Assembly (NCBI GenBank): GCA_905178155.1
Contig: CAJINV010000005.1
Coordinates: 5,458,690-5,522,689, forward strand
DNA length: 64,000 bases
Direction of reading: 5' to 3'
From: Amoebophrya sp. A120
Taxonomy: Eukaryota > Sar > Dinophyceae > Syndiniales > Amoebophryaceae
Positions 42,483 to 54,400 of this stretch are shown piece after piece. The notes under the pieces are model-generated. The model was given only the letters and a program-made list of their open reading frames with translations, had not been told where the DNA came from and ran no database searches. How positions within the stretch are numbered: the first letter of the stretch is position 1; the number at the start of each line of letters is the position of its first letter. The translations under genes and the position numbers were made by a program.

Positions 42483-45414
42483 AAGATGAAAAAGCTACGA
42501 AACAGTATTACAACAGCAACAAGATGAAGGACCGGGACAAGTTAAGTAGAACAAGCTGCGACAAGAACAACCGGTTCTCGAGAACACCACAACTGCTCTG
42601 CCTTTGCTGCAAAATTAATCTCGATCATTTACGAAAACGAAAAATTAAGAATAGACTTGCCGAAAAAATAAAGCACTACCCCACGACAAAAGAAAAAAAA
42701 CCAGTACTACTAGCACAGCCGTCCACAACTACAGCTGCGAGCTTCTGACTATACTCCACAACTACAGCTGCGAACTTCTGACTATACGTGCCAATGGATG
42801 GTGGAAAATAAATTCTAGAACTTCTAAAGAGCGCAAAAACTACAAAGTGCGAAAGGAGGATGGAAGAACCAACTGTAGTTGAAAATAGAAGTTGATGTCC
42901 TCAAGAAGAACAATGGTTTCAGTTTCAGATTATAATGGCCCGCCAGGTCCGTGAGGAACTTACTACAACTAGAGAGGGCAAGAACTTCTACGTACTTACT
43001 TACAGTTACAGCGAGTAGTTCTACTAGTTGGAGGATATCTTTATCTTCAGAATTTCATGCTGCTTTCTTCTTCTCCAGGACCAGGACCATTAAGATTGAC
43101 CAAGTTTGGTTATCAGTCCTGGTCCAGCAGAGACGAAGAGGAAGCAGGACTGAATCATGGCACTTCGCTGCGCCAAAAAAAAGCTTGTTTTTCTACTGAA
43201 GAGAAGATCAACATCAACCAGCAAGAACTTCTTGAAGAAAACTTTGATTGCGCGTGCTTTTTTAGAAGGGATGGAATAAGCGGAAAGGTAGTAAACTGGT
43301 GAAAAAAAAGATAAAAAGAAGCAGAGCAGGGCCGCGGTCCATCTAGTGGTGGAACGACCGCTAGTCTTGTTTCCGGCCAAGAACAAGCCTCTAGTTCTGC
43401 TGAGCAGGCAAAGGTTCGGGGTCGCGTGGTAAATAATAACAAGGTGTTCAACTACATCTTGATCTTCGTGGCGCTCCCAGACGTCGCAGAACGACATCTG
43501 TCTTGTGGTCGTTGTGTAGGTTTACTTTCGGTCCGTCCTCGTGTTGAACTTCTAAAAGTCGTGGTCGTGATTGAATGAGTAATACTTATTTCCGAGACGC
43601 AGCGGCAGCTGCTCCTGGCGATTAATATATGAATGGGCAAAATAGAAATACAAAAAGGCCTCAATAAAGATTTTTCTAAAATCAGAAAAACGCACAACCT
43701 GCCACGAATACGAGACAACTACCCAGCACGAATCAGGGCACGCCCTCAGACGAACTGCAGCCCCCTGCTGCCCATGAAAAAAGGACGAGAACCGTCTTCG
43801 CCCCCTCTGTCGGCCACAAATAAAGGCCTGGGCGCGGCGGGCGAAGATGGTGGTCGCCGCAGAGTAGGAGCGCGAAAGCAATTTATTACCGCACACAGCA
43901 CTGCGCCGCAAAGAAAGAAAAAAGTTTTTCCGCAATAAATAAAGCATGAAGAACATCAAGGCAGCGCGAGCTTCGTTGAGAAAGCCGAAAGATAGATTTC
44001 TCTCCCGACGGCCCACTCTCTTCGAACGCAATTTCTCTCCACCAGGGCCAGCTGGGCTTGTTGGGGAAGGAGTTGCCGCGTCTGGTGGCGCGGCTCAATA
44101 CAGTTTGGAACATCTTCTTCTGGGGGCGCTCAATACTGTATACCTATACTGTTTCTCGTCGTCCCACATCTATTATCACAAGGAATGCCCAAAGGATATT
44201 GCGAGATCAGTTTATATTAGGAGGAAAAACTTCTCCTGACTGAAGATCTCAGAATTATCAACATGGAGGACCCATTTTTCTATTGGTAGCTACTTAAGTA
44301 CCCTTGTGCGCCGACGTAGCATTAGTATGAAAGAAAAGCAAGAGGAAGGAAGATCTCACCTAGTTTCAACTTTCGTGCGATCTCCTCGTCGTATTTATTC
44401 TTGGCCTTTTTTTAGACTAGAGCGTGCCTGTCGTGTTTGGTCATCTGCAGGTAGGTACTACGTGTACGACAGCGATACGTCCGATCTATTAGACAACCCT
44501 CCTTGTTACACCAGCTACTAGCAGCAACGAGCCCGAAGTTGTTGTTTTTGTGTTTCATCTCTCGATCAACATACCAGGAAAGGAGCCATATTAACGCGGC
44601 CAACCAGCAGAGATCAAAAATTCGGAAGATGATCTACATGTGCAGCTTCTGTAGTTGGTTTCAGCACGACGCGGGTGGTTCAATAGGTTGTGAAGCTGGC
44701 TTTTTTTTTATTTCTTCATCCTGTTACGCATGTTGTGGAATTCGAATTTCAGGGCGACGCGCCGTTTGAAATATTGTTTCAAATTTTCTAATTCTAACTT
44801 GCTATCTTGCATGTATAAAATCTTAATTCTTGTTGTTTTTTTTTCTGGCACACGACATATTTGGCCAACTTCTGCATAAGCATGATGTAGATGTTGACCA
44901 AAAGAGCCGTAAATAAAATATCAAGTTTCACCCGCCTTCTCGCTTCCTGTAGCTCTTTTAGTGTGTCTATTAGTCCTAATGAGATGATCTTTTTGTTCGT
45001 CAGACCGACTCGGACGACGACCATGAGTTGCAAGTAGATCCTTTCCCTGTGAACGTTGGTTTTTGGCGTAGTAATTGTATTCAAGAGCTGTTTATAGTTT
45101 TTCGAATACCACATTTTGCGAACACGATAAAAGTTGCACACACCGAAGGTCAATGTTTCGAACTTATTTTTTCACTTCGGAATAATGTTTGTCGTGATTC
45201 AAGAACATATTCGTCATCGTATTTCCCCGTTTGAAGATGATGTCTCGACTGCATAATTAAGCTCTACAACTTCTATTTGGTGTTGGTCGGAACAAAGGGG
45301 AGATTTTTTGTTGCTTGTTTACGCACAACAGTTCAGCAACTACTACAGCCCCCGCTTTTATAATTTCATCGATCCTAGATGCGTTTGTAGCACCGCTACC
45401 GCAAGAGGAAGAAG

Positions 45415-48400
45415 ATGCTGAAAAGCTGCAAGAGGAACTCATCACGAGGACCTCTTCTTCGCGACGGGCAGCTCCGACGCGGCCGAGTGGGTTCTTGTGG
45501 TCGAAGGAAGATGCAGGAAAATTGTAGGCTTACAAAAGAAGAAGTCGACGACCACGTGGCGGAGGCGGACAACTACAACATGGACATCGAAAAAGCTGCA
45601 AGGGCGCCGACGAGCTGCACCAGCTGGGAAATAAGCGACCAGCTTCTGCAGCTGAAGATGCTCCTGTCAAGAAAAAAGAAAAGAGCACGACGTATTCTTT
45701 CACGACCTGCTCATGCTGGTCTTGCTCAGATGAAGACCGTCCGTCGACCACAAGTACTACAGCTTCGTCCAGGATCAATGTCCTTATGGTCCCCGCGACT
45801 TGGAAAGAGGATGCGGCAGCAGGTGTTGAGGACAAATCGTCGTGTGAGGGGACCACAAAATCTTCCCAACAAAATTGTATTACACACTCACTACTGCACG
45901 AGCCGCAGGGGCGGGGCGTCGAATGATAGAGCAAAGTCAAAGAGAGGGAGAGCTGTCCGCATCAAAACATCGGCGGAGGTGGAGCTTCGTGGTGGATCTG
46001 CGTTGACCTCGAGAAATGAAATTGCGCACGCCCCAGCAGCGAGAGGGGCGGCCCAGCAACACCAACAGCAATGGCATGTAGATGAATCTTCAAGAACAGA
46101 CAGAGACGGAGACCATACTGTTACTGGCCGCGGCCCATCAAGAAGATCAGCATCTGATCTGGATCTTCGCGCAAGTAGAAGCGCAGAAAGAGCGACTTCC
46201 AGGCGAGAGCAGGACGACGATCTGGCGTGCTTGCAACGGCCGACGTCAAGGCGCTCATCTTCAACATCATCGTTAAAGCCCTCTGCCGAAGAAGTTCTTT
46301 TATCGGACGAACGAAAAATGGACAAAAACTTCAGAACCTTCTACACAGACAGCGCTTGTTTCAACGAACGAGTTTTTCGCATTCCATGTCTACCACAACG
46401 TGGTCTGCTTCACGAAGAACCATGTACTAGAAGAAGTTCGGTTCTCTCAAGAACTTCTCGACAGCCGCGAAGAGGAAGCAGGACAAGGAATAGAAAAATA
46501 AATGCAGGCTCTACTACTACTCAATTCTCAACTCCTACCCGCTCTCTCCTCTCGTACGTGCTGGCACTAGCCGCTGGATCGGCTTCGGTGTTCACGCCCG
46601 GAAGTGGACTAGTGACCGCCTTCCGCCCTTCGTTGCGGACAGCAGGAGGGGGCCGTAGGGCGACGAACACTACCTCTGCCGGCGAGGACAACAGCACCGC
46701 AGGGGTCGTGGCCGCAGAGCACCAGGATCATGATGATGCGGAAGGGCGCCGCCCGCCTCCTGCAGGTGACGTTCCGATGCCCGCCGCTGGTGGTGCAGCT
46801 GCATCAGGGGAAGCTGGTGCAGCAGCAGAAGCAGCTGCTGCGACGCCTCCGGAGGCGGTCGCGTGTTCCGGAGAAGCTGCAGGAGCCCAGGGGACGGGTA
46901 GGACTTTTGGGATTCGAGCTGGTAGTGCAACTACTACCTCCGAGATCAGTAGAATTCCGTACGCCCAACGGCTGTATTACCACCACGCGAAAGCTATGGA
47001 GCGAAGAGTTGACGACTTGCTGACTGCCTTCTCCGAGAAGGATCATCCGTTGCCGGGGTTTGTCGCATCGTTGGGACTGATATCCAGGAAAAAACACCCA
47101 TCTCCATCCAATTTGTCACGCAAGACATGCATAAGGTCCACTATTTGCCATGCAAAAAATGGATGGGGATGGGTGTTTTTTCCTGGATAACTGATTGCAG
47201 CCGGAACTACGGCCGATCGTGGTTCCACGGCAGGGTCAACATCTGCTACTGCAGGAGCTACTTGTACTAGTTCTTCGCAACGAGGAGCAGGCGCTTGTGT
47301 TACTGCTAGTTCTACGGTCGGCCCTGCTTCTCTCAACGGGAAGAACGGCGGCGCGAGCAGCGTCCACGAACAGCAGAAGCAAGCACCTGGTGGAGAACCA
47401 GGAAGTATGGCCGCAGGTTCTCCCGCCACCACGGTCACCACTTGGACGCAGGCCATTGCGGACGAGCGAGCGCGCAAACACGCGGAGAGCAAGGATTCGG
47501 TGTCCTACAAGTCACGATTCGAACTGGCGAAGAGACAATACGTATCAAAGTGAAAAATCCTCCCTCCCCATATCAAGACGAAATTTCTGGTGCTGGATCT
47601 GCGTGCACAAATGACGTCTGTCTTGCAGTATAGGACTGCAGCCAGATGCTTAGCCTGTTTAGGAGTGTAGGTGTCTAGCTGTTTAGCATCAGAAACGCCT
47701 GCCCTGTAGGCCCACCAGCATGAGAAACCGCATCCACAATGCAGCGCACACAACGGCGCTTGCCTTCTTGCAAGACAGAGCTGATGTGTGACCACAAATC
47801 TGTATTACAAATTTTCAGAGAGTGATGGCATTCGCATTTTAATATGGGGAGGGGGCATTTTTCCTCACGATAATACGAGGAAACGCTTTTCAAGGGCTTC
47901 AAAAATGTCTTATCAGTGCATGAGGAGGCGGCGAGAACTTCTCCGGGACAAGAAGCCGGCTCTTGTGACGATGGTGCAGACAACATAACACGAACTACAT
48001 CAGGAGGAAAATATTCTCCAGCAGCAGCGGAAGGAGGTGCAACTGACAGGCTTAGTGAAGAAGATGCCGTGAAGATGTCGTGTGCCGGCGCAAGTAGTGC
48101 TTCGGCGTCCTATCAACCGACGTCTCTTGCTGATTTTGTCATCAAAGACATCACTATGGAGGCCCGGCGACAGGCAAAGAACCTGAAGGGCGGCGGCGAC
48201 GAGGATGAAAAAAAATCTTCTATTCCGGTCGTAGTTCAACCTCTTGCGCGGACCACTCTTGACCACACAGACGCAATTGCCGACCGTCTTGGGTCGATGT
48301 TCTTCCTCACGTTGCAAATGCAGAAGGTTCTGGTCGGGCAGATCTCGTACGAAATCCACAACATTGTCGACAGGCCCGCTTTATCAAATGCACACGTGTC

Positions 48401-51400
48401 TGGGTCTGGGAGATAATTGCGAGACTTGTCATGCTAGTCTGGCATGACCCTGAGCTCTGTATTGCGTGGCCGCGATGAGCTCCTGTTGCCTGTCATGCAA
48501 AAACACAGTTTCTCATGCGGAGTACGCAACTTAGAACCATGGCAAAACTTGTCATGCTGGGCAGCGCGTCACAGTGGTTTTGCTATTTCCTTCCTTGCAT
48601 CACAACTTTCGAGACCCAGACATATTTGCAATGCATACGCCCAGTATTGGCAGCCGGACTACGCGCACAACCAGATGCTGGCTATATCACAAGGAAAAGT
48701 GTTAACGTTAACGGAATTTGTGATGCAGTATATGCATCAGAAAAGTTTCCCAGATTTGTACTGCGTAGCATGCATGGAAGGCAAAACTTGTAATGCGTGA
48801 CTGCCATCTGCGGAAACCGTTATTAACGTTAACATTTTTTTGTTTGATAGGCCACCGCAGGAGTGCAGAAAAGTCGCCTTCCCGAACCGAAAGCCGCAGC
48901 TGCGATGAAGAAGATGAAGCGAGGTAGAGATACAACGTTACATCAAGGAGGAGCTGCACCAGCTGCAGCTTCGGCTACGCTTGCTGGACCTGGCAAGGTC
49001 AAGAAGTCTTCACAGGAGGTGTCTGAATTAGAGGACGAGCAAGATGAGAACAGTTACGAGACACTGGCGCTGCTGGATTACAACGCGGATATCAACTGCA
49101 AAAGTATCGTAGTAGTAGTAATTGCACTAGCTGTTATCCGTGTGACCGCAGTATTTGTACTTGAGCGCAGCCGTGCCGCTTGCTGTAGCAAGGGCCACAG
49201 ACTCTAGAGCAGGGGAAGGGGGTGAGGGGCAAAGGAGGGAAAGGGGAAGGGAGCGAGCGGGGAAGGGGAACACGGAGGGGAGGGTGGAAGCCGGAAGGGG
49301 GGGATGCAGCCGGGGAGGAGGTGCCAAATAGAAGGAGAGAAAGCAGCAAGAACGGGCGAAAAGGAAAGGGCGAAGAGGGGCAAGGAGATGGAGACAGGGA
49401 AAAAGGCTGGAAAAGCAGGGGGAACAGCAGGCGAAAACGGGGGGAAATGCGATAAAAGGCGGCCCTACCGGGGAGGGAACAGGAATCAGGCGGCGGTGCT
49501 TGGATTCCGTGGGGTTTGTGCCTAAAGGGCACGGGAGAGTCCCGGGAGAAAGGTGGCTCCTGACCTGGAGTTTCCAGGCGTTTTCCGGTAAAATAAAAAG
49601 GCTAAGTGCGGCGTGCTGCTTCACAGGCGGCGGCTGCCGATGGAAAATCCGTGCTCAACAGGAGGAGATGGTGTTTTGGATCCCCGACCCGGGCTCGGGT
49701 CCCCCTTCCTCGCGAAGGGGCCGCGGGGTCTTGCCTTCGGGAGGTGAGGTCCCCCCCGCGCCCCCCCCCTCCCCGGACCCCGGGGATCCCCCCCCCCTCC
49801 CCNCCTCGAGGGGGGGTCCCCTCCCCCGGACCCCGGGGGTCCCCCCCCCTCCCCCTCCCCTGATAATTCACGCTGCTCTTTTCGTATAGTATAGGAATTA
49901 CGAATTCGCGTAGCATATACAAATAATATTTGTATATGCTGTTTCACCTTACGAAAGTCATGCATAAATGCGATTAGTACGAGTGCGATACTTTTGTACT
50001 GCATAGCGGAGCTGCGGCTGCAATTTCAGAAAGACCTGAACGACGTGCGGAAGATGAAACTACAAGCAGGAAGTATGATAAACATCGGAGAAGAAACTTC
50101 TCTTGCTGGTGAAGGAAATGCAAATACTGGAAGTAGTCCAACAACTTCTGGCACAACTCCGCCAGCAACGAGACGGCGCAAATCCAAAAAATCCGCTCCA
50201 CCTTCCGGGGCGGACCACCACGAACTGGCAACTCGGCCCGCTGGCTCCGGCACTGGAAGTTCTGGGGCGAAACTGATTGAAGATAAGGATGCGGAAATCA
50301 AGCGTCTGCTTGAAGTTGAACCTGGTGAAGTTGCGCGGGAATACGGTCTATGCATTGCAAATATCGATCTGGGTCTGGAAGAGTGCAACTTGTGATGCTG
50401 TTTTTGGATTGTAAAACGCTCTGTATTTTTGCATGACTAGCCAGGAGGAGTCCAGTAGTTTGTGTTACGCGGAGAGGGTATTTCTCATGCGGAAATGGCA
50501 TGAGAAAGCCCTCCAAACATCTGTGATGCTAGATCATGCATTACAGGCATCACTGGTCATGCAAATTATGCATGACAAACCTGGTAATTTTCCAGACCCA
50601 GACCTAATTGCATTTGATACGGCCTCGAGTTCGTCAACCCGCTGTTTGAATTATCCTGTGCAAAAGCATCGTACTCGTATTGCAGTCATGCATTACAAAT
50701 TTTCTTGTCAAGTCAAATCCGCATTACAAATTTTATTTCCCATGCTAAGGAGATTTGTAATGCATTTATACGAGTACGATACTTTTGCAATGCATATGAA
50801 TCGGACCGACTTCTTTTATGCAGACTGCAAAAGTAACATCGTACTCGTACTAGTAATTGCTGTTATGCATGACAAATTCATCCTTACTAGGGTAAAACAG
50901 CATTACAGATTTGATTTGTAATGCTATTAAGGAAATTTGTAATGCAATTATTACTAGGACTAGTACTAGTCCGATGGCACTTTTGCAATGCATATCTTTT
51001 CCTTCGTGGCGACTTTGCGGATTTCAAACTCCAAGAGGAGACGCAACTCCTGGTAGAGGCCGCGCAGCACAGGGTCCTTTATCAAAATGAAAAATCCCCC
51101 CACCCCACACTCAAACTAGAAATTTGTGATGCAGATTTGTGCCCACAAATCAGCTTTGGCATGCTAGAAGGGAAAAGATGCGCCCTGTAGTACTTGTTGG
51201 CGTGGGAATAAACCTTTGCGTCTTCAACATAACAGAAAACAACTAAAAGTGGGAAACAGCATGACAAATTGCCTGCAAACGCGGCCACAGCTGCGTCTCT
51301 TGGCGTTCTAGCATTACAAGTCGACTTGTGTACTCAGATACAGCATTACAAATTTCGTTTTCGATATGGGGAGGGGGGATTTTCCCTTTTGATATCCTTC

Positions 51401-54400
51401 CAAAGAAGCCGACGAGGAACCAGCTAGAGAGCGAAATTTATGGCGTTCTCAACTGTAACATTCTCAACCGTTACATGAATTTGTCATGCACAATGGCCAC
51501 AAGCCTCCACTTGATCAAGGTGCTCCTTGGCATGACAAATTTTCGAAGGGCTAAGCAGCATGATAATCTGTGGCAAAAAAAAATCTGTGATGCGAAAGCT
51601 GCAATGTTACCGCTTTCGGTTTTGCTGTTCTTGCATTACAAGTTTATGTAACAGTTGAGAATGTAACGTTTGCGAACGCCATAAAATTTTGAAGGGAAAT
51701 TTAACAGTCGGTCAGCTCCGGGAACTCGTGGCGAAAGAGCGCGTATCAAATGCAAATATGTCTGGGTGGTCTGGAAGATTGCAACTTGTCATGCTAAATC
51801 TGAATCAGGCAAAAAACTGTGTTGCGTGATTGCCAAAAGCTGTGCACTTTTGACCTAATCGAGAGGCAGTTTCTCACGCAGAATAGGCATTAGAAAGGTC
51901 TCGCAGAATCTGTCATGCTATGTCCTACATACCAGACCTCATGGGTCACGGAAAACCTGCATGACAAGTCTTGCAATCTTCCAGAGGACCCAGACATATT
52001 TGCAATCAATAGCGCGCGCAAAAGCAACAGGACGACGAAATCCAAGCTCTGCAGGGGGAGCTGTGTCTTCGCTACAAGAGCCTTGCTAACGGCCCGATTG
52101 AAGCTGGCTATGAGGAGATGTTCACCGAGGAAGAGATCCAAGCTGTGCCTTTCGATATGGCGCTCTCAACTGTTACATTCTCAACTGTTCCATGAATTTG
52201 CTATGCAAGAATGGCAAAAGTGAAAGGAGGGGGCTTGCGCGTCTTGCATGACAGGTTTGGCACAGATGGAGACGCTGTTTAGCCCTTCGAGAACTTGTCA
52301 TGCGAAGCAGCTTGATCTTCGTCTGGTGGCTCATGGTCATTTTGCATCACAAATCATGCAACAGTTGAGAGTGTAACTTTTGAAAGCGCCATATTCGAGC
52401 AGATCGACTTACGGCGCAAAAACGGCAAGCTTTCCTCCGCATTGTCGCAGGCACGAGGACCTGTTGGTGGGGAAAAAAGAACTTCTTGCCCCGGCAAGAA
52501 AACGACGACCACAGGAGGTGGTCATGATCTTCATGCGCAAGTAGAGCAGCATCTTCAAGAGCAGGGCCGCGCCGCAGATGTTGCTGCTCGTCCGGAGGGC
52601 CACGACGAGGACTTAGGCTTTGCTGACAGCAACTCAGACGATTCATTCGACTTCTCCGCCTGGGAAACGCACGAGGTTCGAAGTCGGTTGAAACACTTGC
52701 TGGCAAAACGAGAGCCTGACGAGGCCTATATTTTTACGGATGAAGAGGTAGAAGTAGAACATCAACAAGCACAAGCACGAAACCCCGCCCAGGGGACTCG
52801 AACACAAGAAGGCCCCCCAGAACAACCTCAAGCTGCTGCATCTGCTCGGGTGGTTTCTACCACGACGAAAACGGCTAACCACGAGGAAATTGCGGAAGTC
52901 CTGCGCACGACGCGGAAACTCACTCCCTGGGACTTTGTCAACGAAGCCGTTCAGGCTTTTCTCGCTGAGGATGTGGTACAGGACTTTTTGCAGGCCGCCG
53001 CAGAGTGGAAACCCCTGCTGGCTGGCATGCGGACTACAACGGGCCATGGTGGAGGCGGTTTTTCATTCAAGCGTGAAGAGCGTGAGCACAACAAGAGGAA
53101 GGGGACGAGCATCAACATGAAAATAAATTTAAATTCATCAGGACAAAAGGAAAAGCCAACGCCAACTGATTACCAAGCGGAGATAGACTTCCTGCAGGAG
53201 ACATTTGACACGGAAAAGGCCAGTATTGCGGACAGTAACTTTGACTACGCGCTGCTTGCCATGCAGGAAGAGGAGCAGGTGATTCTTTCCCAACTGAAGC
53301 GCATCCGGCAGCGGAGCGGGGGTTTGCTGAACGATATGCAGTGCAAAAGTAATATCGTACTCCTCGTACTACAAATGCATTACAAATTTTCTCAGCATGA
53401 GAGAAAAAAATTGTAATGCGGATTCAGCATCAGCTTCAGAAAAAAAATTGTAATGTATGATTGCAATTACTGCGAGTACGATACTTTAACTTTTGCACAG
53501 GATAAACGAAAAGAAGTACGGACTGATGATCAACGAAGTGCAGGGTTTATTGCACTTTCGGAACAAACAGGCACTTGCACAAGAAGAAGCGCGATATGTT
53601 GATGACGAGCTGCGCATTGACAATGATACGAACGAACTGGAGGAAGCGTTACTGAGGGAACTGTCTGCGAAACTGCCCTCGTCTATGAACATATGAAATG
53701 CAAAAGCATCGTACTAGTAGAAATCGCATGACAAATTCCCTCAGCATGAAAAATGAAATTTGTAATGCGGATGGAGGTTACGAAAGAGATTTGTAATGCA
53801 TGACTTGGATTACTACGAGTGCGATTCTTTTGCACAGGATAGAGCAAGATCTTTAACGACTTGCTTTTTGAGGAGGTTGTGATGTCTGGCGCCACGCAAG
53901 CATATGCATTGCAAATATGTCTGGGTCTGGAATAAATTTCTCATGCAAGGAAGGGAATATTAGTGACCACACCGCAATGCGCTCCCCAGCATGACAAGTT
54001 TTTCCGTGCTGGCTCAGAGCTGCGTGCTCCGCATGAGAAGCCGCGTCTTTGCATGACAGACAAGAGGACCTATTGGCGGGCACGCAATAGTACAGAGTTC
54101 AGAGTCATGCCAGACTAGCATGACATCCCCCAGACCCAGACATATTTGCAGTTCATAAAGCTCATCTGTCTGCAAATGCTGGGATCGGCACGACGACGAA
54201 CAACACGACGGGCGGCAAGGATCATAGTACCGTGGGAAGTGGAAATGGCCCGGTAGCTGCAGGAGGAGGAGGTTATGGCACCACGGCGACGGATCCTATT
54301 GGCCAGGAATTACCCCCGAAAATTGTCGGTTATATTAGCGACCTGGATCATGCTATCGCAAGAAAAAACTGTGTCACTGTGAACTTGTGATGCAGAAAAT

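Larger units (their letters stand above)
41025..45414. other. Mostly non-coding region
   Basis: AT-rich, with two introners (41235 and 42149) whose hosts are not resolved. Several frames of 60-160 codons occur on both strands (for example at 43552-44031 minus and 43633-43938 plus) but none shows clear gene character. The frame at 45315-45527 is acidic and could be an upstream exon of the next gene. Confidence 0.45.

Noticed and set aside
43552-44031. Minus-strand frame of 159 codons as a gene
   Set aside because: A + strand frame of similar quality overlaps it, composition is ambiguous and no introner or homology helps decide.
45891-46325. Minus-strand frame of 144 codons
   Set aside because: It overlaps the + strand gene, has no introner-consistent extension and looks like a shadow of Ser/Arg-rich coding sequence.
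49222-49525. Gly/Arg/Glu-rich frames in the purine tract
   Set aside because: They come from pure A/G sequence inside the introner at 49090.
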